From the NCBI RefSeq assembly GCF_024380015.1, contig NZ_CP101508.1:682001-746000 (forward strand): a stretch of 64,000 nucleotides of DNA, written 5' to 3'. Shown here piece after piece: positions 49,856-59,405 of the stretch. Position 1 is the first letter of the stretch; each line of letters begins with the position of its first letter. The notes under the pieces were generated by a model. The model was not told the DNA's origin and did not search any database. It saw only the letters and a program-made list of their open reading frames with translations. A program made the position numbers and the translations under genes. The stretch comes from Photobacterium atrarenae. Its GTDB lineage: Bacteria > Pseudomonadota > Gammaproteobacteria > Enterobacterales > Vibrionaceae.

Positions 49856-50683
49856 TTAATCGCTTTTACTCAATAGCTTATCCAGCCATCGGGTCGGTAA
49901 AACCCGGCGTAAAAAGCCAAAAATATAGGTCGGCTGGGTGACATAATAATGTGGTTCTGGCTGTTTACTATCGATTATGGCCTGTAATGGCTTTAATACG
50001 GATTCAGGCGGCAAGGTGAAACGACTGGAGGGCGATGATTTGCCGAGCCGGTCCAGTGTGTTCTGGTAGTTAGCCTGATGACGGGAAGCGGCCATATCAA
50101 TATGTCGCTCAAATTGCTTTTTGGCATTTTCCCGAAACCGGCTTTCTATCGGTCCGGGCTCGATCAGGCTGACATGGACCGGGGTATCCTGTAATTCAAG
50201 ACGCAAGGTATCGGTATAGCCTTCCAGAGCAAATTTGCTGGCATTGTAGGCACCGCGATATTTCATCGCGACCAGGCCCAGCACCGAGCTGTTTTGCACA
50301 ATTTTGCCCCCACCTTGCGCCAACATCCGCGGAATGACGGCGCGGGTCAGCTCGTGCCAGCCGAATAGGTTGGTTTCAAACTGCTGGCGCAGGGCATCGG
50401 TCGGCAAATCTTCCAGCGCGCCCGGCTGGCCGTAGGCGGCATTGTTAAACAGGACATCGATGCGCCCGTCGGTCAAGGCCAGGCATGCTTCCAGTCCCTG
50501 GTGAATCGAGTCGGGAACCGTGACATCCAGCTGAATACAGTGCAGCCCCTCTTTTCGGAGTCGGTCGACATCATCCGGACGGCGGCAACTGGCGACTACG
50601 GTATAACCCGCCTGGTGCAGTTGTTTGGCACAGTAATAGCCAATCCCGCTACTACAGCCGGTGATCAGGATGCTCTCTTTCAT
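49856..50683 (-). CDS. ybbO: Short-chain dehydrogenase/reductase YbbO
   Basis: Classical SDR of 275 aa: coenzyme loop ITGCSSGIGYYCAK, NNAAYG, and catalytic YNASK. The Arg-rich CRRPDD after strand 2 suggests NADP(H). E. coli YbbO reduces aldehydes. The C-terminus (YVTQPTYIFGFLRRVLPTRW) is hydrophobic and may touch membrane. It matches the E. coli order ybbN-ybbO-tesA. Confidence 0.9.
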   Translation of the reverse strand: MKESILITGCSSGIGYYCAKQLHQAGYTVVASCRRPDDVDRLRKEGLHCIQLDVTVPDSIHQGLEACLALTDGRIDVLFNNAAYGQPGALEDLPTDALRQQFETNLFGWHELTRAVIPRMLAQGGGKIVQNSSVLGLVAMKYRGAYNASKFALEGYTDTLRLELQDTPVHVSLIEPGPIESRFRENAKKQFERHIDMAASRHQANYQNTLDRLGKSSPSSRFTLPPESVLKPLQAIIDSKQPEPHYYVTQPTYIFGFLRRVLPTRWLDKLLSKSD

Positions 50684-50779
50684 GTCTGTTCCTTCAAAAA
50701 ATCGGGGAGAGCACCATTGTTCCTGATTTGTCTGGTTTTTTAAACCACCGTCAGAGGGTCACACTGCCGGGGCCTGAAG

Positions 50780-51058
50780 TCAGTAGCCGACGGCGTTGCC
50801 GTTGATATCAACGATATTACAGTTGACTCCGCCCAGCTCTTTACAGGTACTGAGCGCTGCGGCCTGGGCATCCTGCACTGTCCGGGCTGCCCAAGCCGCA
50901 CCGGCGACTTTATTGATACCGATGGCATAGGCTTTATTACCCGGTTGCTCCCGGTACTCCTGAAACAGTGAATAGGTGGTTTGCTCGCTTGAGCTACAGC
51001 CAGCGAGGATCGAAAGCGCTGCGCAAAGTCCCATAACGGTCATGTTTAACTTCAACAT
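50780..51058 (-). CDS. Small lipoprotein of unknown function
   Basis: 92-aa protein with a lipobox LAGC near residue 21, a Ser-rich linker and a compact domain (AYAIGINKVAGAAWAARTVQ, then two cysteines in STCKELGGVNCN), perhaps a disulphide-closed hairpin. No family was recognised with confidence. It lies between ybbO and tesA, which are adjacent in E. coli. Confidence 0.75.
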   Translation of the reverse strand: MLKLNMTVMGLCAALSILAGCSSSEQTTYSLFQEYREQPGNKAYAIGINKVAGAAWAARTVQDAQAAALSTCKELGGVNCNIVDINGNAVGY

Positions 51059-51144
51059 CTAGACTGCCTTCCTGTTGCTTATCATCAGATCAAGCTTAGT
51101 CAAAGTTAGGGAAAAAATTATCCTCAGCGCAAAATAGTGCAAAC

Positions 51145-51744
51145 CTACAGGTGCGGCGTCAGTTCGGAAGCCATAAATTGCGCAATCCAGGGTTGCGCTT
51201 CCGGGGTCGGGTGCAGGCCGTCGTCCATCATCCATTCCGGTTTGAGTATGACCTGCTCGAGGAAAAACGGTAGCAGCGGGGCCTTAAACTGCTGGCTGAG
51301 CGCGGGGTAGATCTGGCTGAAACTATCGCTGTAGCGTTTGCCGTAGTTCGGCGGGATCCGGATCTGCATCAGCAGGGCCCGGGCACCCTGATCATGGATT
51401 TGAGTGATCATTTGGCGCAGGTTATTGCGTATAGTTTGAGGAGGAAAGCCCCGCAGACCGTCGTTGGCACCCAGCTCAATGATTACCAGATCCGGCTGGT
51501 GGCGGCTCAGCAGTTGGGGCAGCCGGGCCAGGCCGTTGCCTGTGGTATCACCGGAGATACTGGCATTCACCACCTCGATATCATGCCCTTGCTCTTTGAG
51601 AAGTGGCTCGAGTAGGACCGGCCAGCTTTTTTCGACCGGCATCCGGTATCCGGCACTCAGGCTGTCGCCGAGAACTAACAGGGTGGTAGAGTAGGCGTTG
51701 AGTGAAAAAAAAATGAACAAGACAACAGAAAGGATTCGCATCAT
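51145..51744 (-). CDS. tesA: Multifunctional acyl-CoA thioesterase I/lysophospholipase TesA
   Basis: Periplasmic SGNH hydrolase (199 aa). The signal peptide covers about the first 20 residues. Block I is GDSLSAGY (catalytic Ser), then the Asn in ELGANDGLRG and the DGLHPTPEAQ Asp-His pair. Two adjacent ATGs (51744, 51741); GGAAG lies five bases before the first. Its start codon overlaps that of ybbA on the other strand. Confidence 0.93.
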   Translation of the reverse strand: MMRILSVVLFIFFSLNAYSTTLLVLGDSLSAGYRMPVEKSWPVLLEPLLKEQGHDIEVVNASISGDTTGNGLARLPQLLSRHQPDLVIIELGANDGLRGFPPQTIRNNLRQMITQIHDQGARALLMQIRIPPNYGKRYSDSFSQIYPALSQQFKAPLLPFFLEQVILKPEWMMDDGLHPTPEAQPWIAQFMASELTPHL

Positions 51745-52417
51745 GTCAACTTCCGTGATAAGGGCCAAATCGGTATCCAAACAGGTGACGACCGCATCGT
51801 CACAACTCACCATTTTGCAGGATGTTTCCCTTGAGGTCGAGCAGGGCGAAGCCATTGCCCTGGTCGGGGTTTCCGGGGCCGGGAAGTCGACCCTGATGAC
51901 GTTGCTGGCGGGGCTGGATATTCCGAGCAGCGGTGAGATTGAGCTGTTGGGGCAGCCACTGTCCCGGCTCGATGATGAGGCGCGGGCGGCGCTGCGCAGT
52001 GATGCGATTGGTTTTGTGTTCCAGAGCTTTTTGTTGGTGCCGTCGCTCAGTGCACTGGAAAATGTGATGTTGCCGGCGATTATTCGCGAAGAGGCCGGCG
52101 ATGAAGCCCGGGCTGCTGAATTGTTGTGCCAGGTCGGGCTGAAAGGTCGGGAAAGTCACTTACCGTCGCAGCTTTCCGGCGGGGAGCAGCAGCGGGTAGC
52201 ACTGGCGCGCGCTTTTATGACCCGGCCGCGGATCCTGTTTGCCGATGAGCCGACCGGTAACCTGGATCAGCACACTGCGGCCACGGTGATCGATTTGTTG
52301 TTTGCCCTTAACCGCGATCACGGCACCACCCTGGTGCTGGTTACCCATGATCCGCAGTTGGCGCAGCGCTGCGATCGGACCTTACGGATCCACAGCGGTA
52401 GCGTGGAGGCAGCATGA
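51743..52417 (+). CDS. ybbA: ABC transporter ATPase YbbA
   Basis: ATP-binding subunit (224 aa) of the LolD/MacB-like type. Walker [10 protein letters not shown], signature [10 protein letters not shown], Walker [14 protein letters not shown]-loop VTHD. AAAGGA lies eight bases before the ATG at 51743, inside the tesA coding region. The stop overlaps the ybbP start (ATGA), so YbbA and YbbP form the complex; substrate unknown, a link to lipid or toxic-compound export is suspected from tesA. Confidence 0.93.
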   Translation: MSTSVIRAKSVSKQVTTASSQLTILQDVSLEVEQGEAIALVGVSGAGKSTLMTLLAGLDIPSSGEIELLGQPLSRLDDEARAALRSDAIGFVFQSFLLVPSLSALENVMLPAIIREEAGDEARAAELLCQVGLKGRESHLPSQLSGGEQQRVALARAFMTRPRILFADEPTGNLDQHTAATVIDLLFALNRDHGTTLVLVTHDPQLAQRCDRTLRIHSGSVEAA

Positions 52418-54858
52418 GCGAGATCAGTGATACCCGCGCGTTGAGCAAACCTCAGCGCTCGTCGATGCTTCTCAAGTGGAGCTGGCGTGAGCTCTGGCAC
52501 GGCCAGCTCTGGCCGGTCGCAGTGGCGCTGACCTTAATTATTGCCTGTGTGTTCGCCCTGGCGGCGTTGGTGGTGCGGGTCGAGAAGATCATGGTCGATC
52601 AGGGGCGATCCATGATTGCCGCCGATTTGGTTTTTCGCTCCGCCGATCCGATCGAGCCCTCGCTGCTGGCGCAGGCGCAATCACTGGGGCTCACCGTCTC
52701 GCAGCAAACCCGGTTCGGCACCATGGCGTTCAGTGATGAGCAGATGCAGCTGGTCAGCGTCAAGGCGGTGGACAGTCGCTTCCCGCTACGTGGAGAGTTG
52801 GTGCTTGAGGGTGATCGCCGTCACAACCAGGTACGGCCCGGAGAGCTATGGCTGTCGGAACGGTTGTTTTCTCTGTTGGCGGTGCAGCCGGGCGATCTAG
52901 TGTCGATTGGCGATGCGGCATTGACGGTGAGCGGGCGGATTGTGACCGAGCCGGAGCTGTCTTTTAACCCATTCAGCCAGATGCCGGCGGTATTGATCCA
53001 TGCCAGTGATTTGGCGCAAACCGGGGCGATTCAGCCGGGCAGCAGGGTGCGTTTTCGGGCCTATTTCAGCGGCGAAGATGCGCAGCTAGAGCAATTACAG
53101 CAGGCGATCACCCTGGCGCCCGGGCAGCGCTGGATCAGTGAAACCACCCAGGGCCGGACCGGGGAGATGATCGAGCGGGCCCGGCAGTATCTGTCGCTGA
53201 CCCTGTTTCTGGTGATCCTGATGGCCACGGCCACCCTGGTGCTGACTTGCCTGCACTACAGCGCAACCCGGGTGGCGGCCGTGGCGATGATGAAAAGCTT
53301 GGGGGCGAGCAAGCGTTGGCTGTGGCGCTGGCTGACCCGTCAGCTGGCGATGCTGTTTTCGATTGCCGCTGTTGCCGGCCTGAGCCTGGGTTGGCTGCTT
53401 GAGTTTCTGCTGCGGCTGCCGCTGGCCGATGTCCTGCCGGATCCGCTGCCGGAAATGGGGTTGATGCCGCTGGCTGCCAGCTTGCTGGTGGCGCTGCTGG
53501 TGGCGGTTCCCGGGATCGGCATTTCTCTGTTGCGACTGGTGGATGCACCAGCGATTTCGGTGATCCAGCAGCAGGTGGCCTGGCCGAAAAACCGCCGGGG
53601 CTATGCCCTGATTGTGTTGCCGGTCGCCGCGGCCTTACTGTGGTTCGGCAGCAATAAATTTATGTGGCTGACCCTGGCCGGCCTGGCGGCACTGCTGGTG
53701 GTGCTGGCGGCACTGGGATTGGGTCTGGTTGCTTTGCTCAAGCGTGGCGCCTGGCGCAGTGCTGTGCGGCTGGCACTGAGCCGGATCAGCCGCAGCCCGT
53801 TGGCGAGCGGGGCACAGCTGGCGGCGCTGACCAGCTCGTTGATGCTGCTGGCGGTGATCTGGCTGCTGCGCACGGACTTGCTGGCCGACTGGCAGCAGAC
53901 GTTGCCGGCCGATGCGCCCAATGTGTTTGCCCTCAATATCAGTCCTCAGGAGCGGGAGCGCTATCTCGACGTGCTGGATAACAGCGGCGTTGCGCGCTCG
54001 GACAGCTATCCGGTGATCCGGGGCCGGCTGACGGCGATTAACCAGCAAGATATGCTGGCGGTGTCCCGGGAGGAGCGGGATGAGTCTTTACGCCGTGAGT
54101 TGAACCTGACTTGGCGCGAGTCGATACCGGTTCATAATACGCTGTTGGAAGGGACGTGGGCGACGCAATCCGGGGTGTCAGTGGAGTCCGGCATTGCTGA
54201 GCGGCTCGGGATCGCATTGGGCGATGAGCTGACGTTTCATGTCAACAGCCAGCCGTTTAGTGCAACGGTTACCAGTTTGCGTGAAGTCGAATGGCGTAAT
54301 ATGCGGCCCAACTTCTATTTCATCTTCACCCCAGATGTGATGGCTGCGCTGCCGGCAACCTGGCTGCTGAGTTTCAGGATCGAAGCTGAACAGAGTGCGC
54401 TGGTCAATCGGCTTGGCCGGGACTTCCCGACGGTGACCCTGTTGGATCTGCGGATCATGGCGACCCGGATCCAGGCTATTTTGCAGCAGGTCTCGCTGTC
54501 GTTGTCCGTGCTGGCGGCATTGGGGGTGAGTAGTGGCTTGTTGCTGGTGCTCACCCTGCTCCGGCTCAGCCTGTCGCAGCGGGAGCAGGAGATCCAGCTC
54601 TATCGCACCCTGGGCGCGAGCCGAAAGCGGATTTCGGACACGGTGTGGAGCGAATACGGGATCATGGCGCTGTTGGCCGGGGTGATGGCCGCTGCCGGTG
54701 CAGAAGTGGTGATGGCCTCGCTGATGATCTGGGGATTCGAATTGCCTGTTCAGGGCCACTCGATGCTGTGGTTGGTATTGCCGCTGTTGTCGCTGATGCT
54801 GGTGGTCGTCATTATCCGTTCGATGATCCGTAAGTTACTGCAGCCACTCAAGGGGTGA
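52414..54858 (+). CDS. ybbP: ABC transporter permease YbbP (FtsX-like)
   Basis: 814-aa permease with about ten membrane segments arranged as one, then three (about residues 260-370), a central pair, and a C-terminal FtsX group, with two large periplasmic domains; typical of the ABC3 permease superfamily. Motifs such as MMKSLGASKRWLWRWLTRQ and RTLGASRKRISDTVWSEYG mark the two coupling regions to the ATPase. Confidence 0.92.
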   Translation: MSEISDTRALSKPQRSSMLLKWSWRELWHGQLWPVAVALTLIIACVFALAALVVRVEKIMVDQGRSMIAADLVFRSADPIEPSLLAQAQSLGLTVSQQTRFGTMAFSDEQMQLVSVKAVDSRFPLRGELVLEGDRRHNQVRPGELWLSERLFSLLAVQPGDLVSIGDAALTVSGRIVTEPELSFNPFSQMPAVLIHASDLAQTGAIQPGSRVRFRAYFSGEDAQLEQLQQAITLAPGQRWISETTQGRTGEMIERARQYLSLTLFLVILMATATLVLTCLHYSATRVAAVAMMKSLGASKRWLWRWLTRQLAMLFSIAAVAGLSLGWLLEFLLRLPLADVLPDPLPEMGLMPLAASLLVALLVAVPGIGISLLRLVDAPAISVIQQQVAWPKNRRGYALIVLPVAAALLWFGSNKFMWLTLAGLAALLVVLAALGLGLVALLKRGAWRSAVRLALSRISRSPLASGAQLAALTSSLMLLAVIWLLRTDLLADWQQTLPADAPNVFALNISPQERERYLDVLDNSGVARSDSYPVIRGRLTAINQQDMLAVSREERDESLRRELNLTWRESIPVHNTLLEGTWATQSGVSVESGIAERLGIALGDELTFHVNSQPFSATVTSLREVEWRNMRPNFYFIFTPDVMAALPATWLLSFRIEAEQSALVNRLGRDFPTVTLLDLRIMATRIQAILQQVSLSLSVLAALGVSSGLLLVLTLLRLSLSQREQEIQLYRTLGASRKRISDTVWSEYGIMALLAGVMAAAGAEVVMASLMIWGFELPVQGHSMLWLVLPLLSLMLVVVIIRSMIRKLLQPLKG

Positions 54859-54889
54859 CCGCGGAGGTCGCGGGAGGCTGGCGGCGTTC

Positions 54890-55816
54890 TCAGACGCCGC
54901 CGGGCTCATCGATCCGGCTTTTATCCCCGACCGTCTCTTCCAGGGCATGCTCCAGTTTGGGAAAGCAGAAGTGGAACCCCTGCTCCTGCAGGCGTTTGGG
55001 CAGTGCCCGCTGGCTGTCGAGCAGTAAGGTGGCCGCCTCCCCCAGGCCGAGCTTGAGCAGCCAGGCAGGCGTTTTGAAAAAGTGAGGGCGGTGCAGCACT
55101 TTGGCCAGGGTACGGCTGAATTCTTTGTTGGTCACCGGGTAGGGAGCTGTGAAATTGTAGGCTCCGCTGGCTTCGTCATGCTTGAGTAAAAACAGGATCC
55201 CCTTGACCATATCCTGCAGGTGGATCCAGGGGAAATACTGCTGACCACTGCCAATCGGGCCGCCAAAACCGAGCTGGTAGGCTGGTAACATGCGTGCCAG
55301 TGCACCGTCGTGACGGGCCAGGACAATGCCGGTCCGCAACAGACACACCCGGGTGTGCTCTGATTGTGCAGCTTGCGCTTCTTCTTCCCACTGGCGGCAC
55401 ACCCGGTGGGCAAAGTCCTGATGATTGACTTCAAGGCTTTCGTCAAAGCTGCGGGATTGCTGATCGCCGTAGAACCCGACCGCTGAGCCGCTGATCAGGA
55501 CATGGGGCGGGTGATTGCCGGCTTTGATTTTATCGGCCAGCTGGCGGGTAATGGTCCAGCGACTCTGGCAAATTTCCTGTTTCTGGCGCTCGGTCCAGCG
55601 TTTGTTGATAATGGGCTCGCCAGCCAGGTTGATCACCGCATCAAAGTCGTCCAGGTTGGGCAGCGTATCCAGGGTGTCGATCACCTTGATATGGTGTCCT
55701 AATTGCTGGTATGCCCGGGGTGGATTGCGGCTCAGGACCGTGATTCGTTCATGGGTCAGGTGTGGCAACAGCGCTTTTCCGATAAACCCTGTTCCGCCGG
55801 TGACTAAAATATTCAT
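54890..55816 (-). CDS. yfcH: Epimerase-like SDR protein YfcH
   Basis: Extended-SDR protein of 308 aa (TIGR01777 type). NAD(P) loop ILVTGGTGFIGKALL, then INLAGEPIINKRW, RTGIVLA and a C-terminal DUF1731 region (RALPKRLQEQGFHFCFP). The substrate is unknown. The start at 55816 gives the family N-terminus; no upstream extension is credible. A GC-rich inverted repeat (GGCGGCGT/ACGCCGCC, 54880-54901) lies over its stop codon, opposite the ybbP end. In 55817-56231 no gene was recognised. Confidence 0.9.
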   Translation of the reverse strand: MNILVTGGTGFIGKALLPHLTHERITVLSRNPPRAYQQLGHHIKVIDTLDTLPNLDDFDAVINLAGEPIINKRWTERQKQEICQSRWTITRQLADKIKAGNHPPHVLISGSAVGFYGDQQSRSFDESLEVNHQDFAHRVCRQWEEEAQAAQSEHTRVCLLRTGIVLARHDGALARMLPAYQLGFGGPIGSGQQYFPWIHLQDMVKGILFLLKHDEASGAYNFTAPYPVTNKEFSRTLAKVLHRPHFFKTPAWLLKLGLGEAATLLLDSQRALPKRLQEQGFHFCFPKLEHALEETVGDKSRIDEPGGV

Positions 55817-56231
55817 GCCTTCCATTGTCCTTATAACCAAAAAATCAGAGCAACACTGACTCGACTGAGCCTGATCCCAGCATGGCTGAATGGTCGGGAA
55901 TGCGGTACCGCGGCGATTGTGCAGTATCCCTTCTGAATCCGGGATGCCCGTGCCATGGTCAATTCTGAACCAGCCTGTTCTTAGTATAAACGAAGATAAC
56001 AAAATCACTTTAATCAATGGGTTGATGGCAGAGCTTTCTGAATTCAGCACCGTAAAAACCGTGAAGCCCGTGTTACGCGTCACTGGCCGCTGCAAGTTTT
56101 ACTCGGGTCACGATGTAATTATGTGCCGCACCTCTCGACTCGCTCAATCCAAGATGTTTCAAAATATGAATCACCTTTATTCTGATAAGGAATATTGAGG
56201 TGGTGAATTTCATCTATCCACAGGAGGCGGC

Positions 56232-56966
56232 ATGGGGGCTGTATTGGCGATGGCAAAGGCGATGTTATCCAGCCTGCGTGATCTGATGCCGATTGTGTTG
56301 GTGATCGCGTTTTTCCAGATGGTGGTGCTGCAGCAGCCGTTGCCGGATTGGGGGCCGATCCTGCTGGGCCTGGTGCTGGTGGTCGTCGGGTTGACCCTGT
56401 TCGTGTTCGGCCTTGAGTTGGGGCTGTTTCCAATCGGTGAGTCGATGGCACATGCCTTTGCCAGTAAAGGCAGTATTGTCTGGTTGCTTATTTTTGCCTT
56501 TTGCCTCGGATTTGGTACCACCGTTGCGGAGCCGGCGCTGACCGCGGTTGCTGCGGAAGCGGCCGAAGTCGCCGCGGAAGGTGGGCTGATTGCCGCTGAT
56601 CCTGAGTCCCGGGCGGGCTATGCCAACGGTCTGCGCCTGACCGTGGCCCTGTCCGTCGGGATAGCTATTATGCTGGGGGTGATCCGGATCCTCAAAGGCT
56701 GGCCCATCCAGCGCCTGATCGTCGGTGGGTATCTGGCCGTGATGGTGATGACCTGGTTTGCGCCGCCGACCATTGTCGGGATTGCTTATGACTCCGGCGG
56801 GGTGACGACGTCGACCATTACCGTTCCTTTGGTCACGGCACTCGGTGTCGGACTGGCTGCGTCGATTAAAGGGCGTAATCCCATGGTCGACGGATTCGGG
56901 CTGATCGCCTTTGCTTCGCTGACGCCGATGATATTTGTGATGGGCTATGGCATGTTGGTGCACTAG
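56232..56966 (+). CDS. DUF1538 membrane protein, subunit A
   Basis: Polytopic membrane protein of 244 aa, about six or seven hydrophobic segments. It shares with the next gene [29 protein letters not shown] and [21 protein letters not shown] with [17 protein letters not shown]. These DUF1538 signatures resemble a transporter half: the Gly/Ser/Thr-rich [11 protein letters not shown] may bind an ion. Ribosome site AGGAGG four bases before the ATG. First gene of a four-gene operon. Substrate unknown. Confidence 0.88.
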   Translation: MGAVLAMAKAMLSSLRDLMPIVLVIAFFQMVVLQQPLPDWGPILLGLVLVVVGLTLFVFGLELGLFPIGESMAHAFASKGSIVWLLIFAFCLGFGTTVAEPALTAVAAEAAEVAAEGGLIAADPESRAGYANGLRLTVALSVGIAIMLGVIRILKGWPIQRLIVGGYLAVMVMTWFAPPTIVGIAYDSGGVTTSTITVPLVTALGVGLAASIKGRNPMVDGFGLIAFASLTPMIFVMGYGMLVH

Positions 56967-56976
56967 GTGAAATGGC

Positions 56977-57762
56977 ATGAGTGAACTATCGTCATTAGGC
57001 AGCCACTTCTTGACCACCCTCCTCGCCACGGTGCGCGACGTACTGCCGATCGTGGTCATTATTTTCGGCTTTCAGCTGGCTGTATTGCGACGTCCGGTGG
57101 TGCACTGGCCGCGGGTGGTGTTGGGGTTTGTGTATGTGATCCTGGGTCTGGCCCTGTTTCTGATGGGGCTGGAGTTGGCGTTGTTCCCGCTGGGTGAATC
57201 GATGGCGGCCCAGCTGACGGCGCTGGACTTTCTGTTTGAGTCCGGGGAAGTGATCCCGGCCACGGTGCCCTGGGAGGAATATTATTGGGTGTATCTGTTT
57301 GCCGCGGCGATTGGTTTCAGTACCACCATTGCTGAGCCGTCTTTGATCGCGGTGGCGATCAAAGCCAGCCAGGTTTCGGGCGGTACGATTCATGTCAATG
57401 GGCTGCGGATTGCCGTGGCGCTGGGGGTGGCGGCCGGGATTGCGCTCGGCAGCTACCGGATTGTTGCCGGTGATCCGCTGCACTATTACATTCTGGCCGG
57501 CTATGTGGTGGTGGTGATCCAGACCGGGTTTGCACCGAAAATGATTGTGCCGCTGGCCTATGATTCCGGCGGTGTGACAACCTCAACGGTCACGGTACCA
57601 ATCGTGACTGCGCTGGGACTGGGACTGGCCTCAACCGTGCCGGGGCGAAACCCGATGCTCGATGGTTTCGGTTTGATCGCCTTTGCCAGTTTGTTTCCGA
57701 TGATCACGGTGATGGGCTACGCCCAACTGTCGGTCTGGTTAGGGCGTAAGGAGAGTAACTGA
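56977..57762 (+). CDS. DUF1538 membrane protein, subunit B
   Basis: 261-aa homologue of the previous protein: [67 protein letters not shown]. It has an insertion around residues 85-105 relative to subunit A. Two similar but non-identical halves suggest a pseudo-symmetric heterodimer; some bacteria have a single longer DUF1538 protein. It starts 10 bases after subunit A and its stop overlaps the next ATG. Confidence 0.88.
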   Translation: MSELSSLGSHFLTTLLATVRDVLPIVVIIFGFQLAVLRRPVVHWPRVVLGFVYVILGLALFLMGLELALFPLGESMAAQLTALDFLFESGEVIPATVPWEEYYWVYLFAAAIGFSTTIAEPSLIAVAIKASQVSGGTIHVNGLRIAVALGVAAGIALGSYRIVAGDPLHYYILAGYVVVVIQTGFAPKMIVPLAYDSGGVTTSTVTVPIVTALGLGLASTVPGRNPMLDGFGLIAFASLFPMITVMGYAQLSVWLGRKESN

Positions 57763-58112
57763 TGCGATTTAAACTCTTGGTGGCGTTTGTCGAAGATTCG
57801 AAAACGGACGCGGTGTTAGATGCTGCCCGGGAAGCCGGAGCGACCGGCGCCACGGTGATCAACAATGCCCGGGGCGAAGGGTTGCACAAGAAAAAGACTT
57901 TCTTTGGCTTGAGCCTGGAAGTGCAGCGTGATGTATTGTTGCTGGTGGTAGAAGAGCACCTAGCCCGTACCATTTTAGAGACGATTGAGCGGGTCGGGGA
58001 GTTTGATTCTGGCGGCGGGCAGGGCATTGCGGTGCAGCTGGATGTAGAAGATGCCATCGGGGTGGCCCACCAAGTGGAGACATTAACTAAGGTTGTGGAG
58101 GACAAGCTATGA
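57762..58112 (+). CDS. PII-like signalling protein
   Basis: 116-aa ferredoxin-like protein of the PII superfamily: strand VAFVEDSKTDAVLDAAREAGATGATVI, T-loop-like stretch GEGLHKKKTFFGL and B-loop-like GGGQGIAVQLDVEDAIGV. It lacks the canonical GlnB uridylylation tyrosine context. PII-like proteins of this kind gate transporters in response to nucleotides or small ligands. Coupled to genes on both sides (TGATG before, ATGA after). Confidence 0.85.
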   Translation: MRFKLLVAFVEDSKTDAVLDAAREAGATGATVINNARGEGLHKKKTFFGLSLEVQRDVLLLVVEEHLARTILETIERVGEFDSGGGQGIAVQLDVEDAIGVAHQVETLTKVVEDKL

Positions 58113-58516
58113 GCCAGGATGAAGTGAGCCGAGTCCGGGTGCGGGATGTGATGATGAACACTTACGCGATTGTGGAGGGGCTGACCACGGTCGCCGAGGC
58201 GGTTGCCATTGCTAAGCAGCGCCAGGTCAAAGCCTTGATTGTCAACAAACGCAATGCCGACGATGAGTACGGCATTGTGCTGATGAATGACATCGCTAAG
58301 AAGGTCCTGGCAGTGGATCGCTCACCGGAGCGGACCAATGTGTATGAAATCATGACCAAACCGGCATTGTCCGTCAGTGCCAATATGGATGTTCGCTACT
58401 GCGCCCGGCTGTTTGAGCGCTTTGGGATCAGCCGGGCCCCGGTGATTGAGGATGGCAAAGTGCTGGGCATGGTCAGCTATAACAATATTGTGTTGAACGG
58501 TATGCTGCGGGATTAA
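58109..58516 (+). CDS. Paired CBS-domain protein
   Basis: 135-aa protein made of two CBS motifs (VRDVMMNTYAIVEGLTTVAEAV and YEIMTKPALSVSANMDVRY) and little else, a Bateman module that usually binds adenine nucleotides. Its ATG overlaps the PII-like stop. As last gene of the operon it is likely a second regulator of the DUF1538 pair. Confidence 0.88.
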   Translation: MSQDEVSRVRVRDVMMNTYAIVEGLTTVAEAVAIAKQRQVKALIVNKRNADDEYGIVLMNDIAKKVLAVDRSPERTNVYEIMTKPALSVSANMDVRYCARLFERFGISRAPVIEDGKVLGMVSYNNIVLNGMLRD

Positions 58517-58586
58517 ACCTGACTCGAAATGTGGGCTTATCCGATGTAGGATCCCGGTTTTGATAGTCCGATAAACTGGTTCTCCG

Positions 58587-59171
58587 ATGAAATTATTTTT
58601 TGCCTCCGATCTCCATGGCTGTGCCGACAGCACCCGGATGATGTTGACTGCCTTTGCCCAAAGTGGTGCCGAGCACCTGATCCTGTTGGGAGATTTGCTC
58701 AATCACGGCCCGCGTAACGCCTTACCGGCCGGTTATGCCCCGACCGAGACGGCAGCGCTGTTGAACCAGTATGCCGATCGCATCATTGCGGTGCGGGGCA
58801 ACTGCGATAGCGAAGTGGATCAGATGCTGCTCGATTTTCCGATGATGGCAGATTATAACCAGATCTTGTTGGCGGACGGCCGTCGTTTGTTCCTGACCCA
58901 TGGTCATCTTTACAACGGTGAGAAACATCCCAGGCTGCGGGACGGGGATGTGATTGTTTCCGGCCATACTCACCTGCCGGTGGCTGAGCAGCAGGGAGAC
59001 TTGTATTTGCTGAACCCGGGCTCGGTCACCATTCCGCGTGGTGAACACCCGGCCAGCTATGGCCTGCTTGAAAACCGTGGCTTATTGGAAAGCGGTGTCC
59101 CATCAGAAATCAGCACTCTGAAAGTGGTGTCGTTTAAGGGCGAGGTGCTGCGCCAGGTTACCTTGGCTTAA
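58587..59171 (+). CDS. yfcE: Metallophosphoesterase YfcE
   Basis: Phosphodiesterase of 194 aa with the binuclear metal motifs SDLHG, GDLLNHGPRN, RGNCD, THGH and SGHTH. E. coli YfcE hydrolyses model phosphodiesters; the natural substrate is unknown. It sits near pta-ackA as in E. coli, 70 bases after the CBS gene and possibly co-transcribed with it. Confidence 0.9.
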   Translation: MKLFFASDLHGCADSTRMMLTAFAQSGAEHLILLGDLLNHGPRNALPAGYAPTETAALLNQYADRIIAVRGNCDSEVDQMLLDFPMMADYNQILLADGRRLFLTHGHLYNGEKHPRLRDGDVIVSGHTHLPVAEQQGDLYLLNPGSVTIPRGEHPASYGLLENRGLLESGVPSEISTLKVVSFKGEVLRQVTLA

Positions 59172-59351
59172 AAAGGCTAAGCCAAGCTGTCTCTTGCAGG
59201 GCGGAAGGCCCGCCTTGTCACTGTCGAGCGCGTGCGGATTGGCCGCAGCGTCAGGTCGTGCGGTCGACATGCCCCAGATCCCGTTTGGGATCGAGGTGAA
59301 TCGCTGGTGGGGCGGGGCAGGGTGCATGGTTGGGCTGCGTTGCGTGGGGAT

Positions 59352-59381
59352 AAAAAAACGCCCCCGCAGTGCGGAGGCGTT
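59352..59381 (-). terminator. pta terminator
   Basis: On the minus strand AACGCCTCCGCA/TGCGGGGGCGTT (one mismatch-like G-T) with a short loop and a run of seven T's, 25 bases after the pta stop. Confidence 0.88.
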
Positions 59382-59405
59382 GAATCAGCGTTTGCGGGTC
59401 AGCAA

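Noticed and set aside
54880..54901. GC-rich inverted repeat as terminator for ybbP
   Set aside because: A clean eight-base-pair stem, but no T-run on either strand and it covers the yfcH stop codon. It is mentioned only under yfcH.
55890..56198. Open frame of 102 codons on plus between yfcH and the DUF1538 operon
   Set aside because: No ribosome site at its start, no recognisable family, and composition unlike the flanking genes. It is recorded as an intergenic region, with some doubt about its second half.
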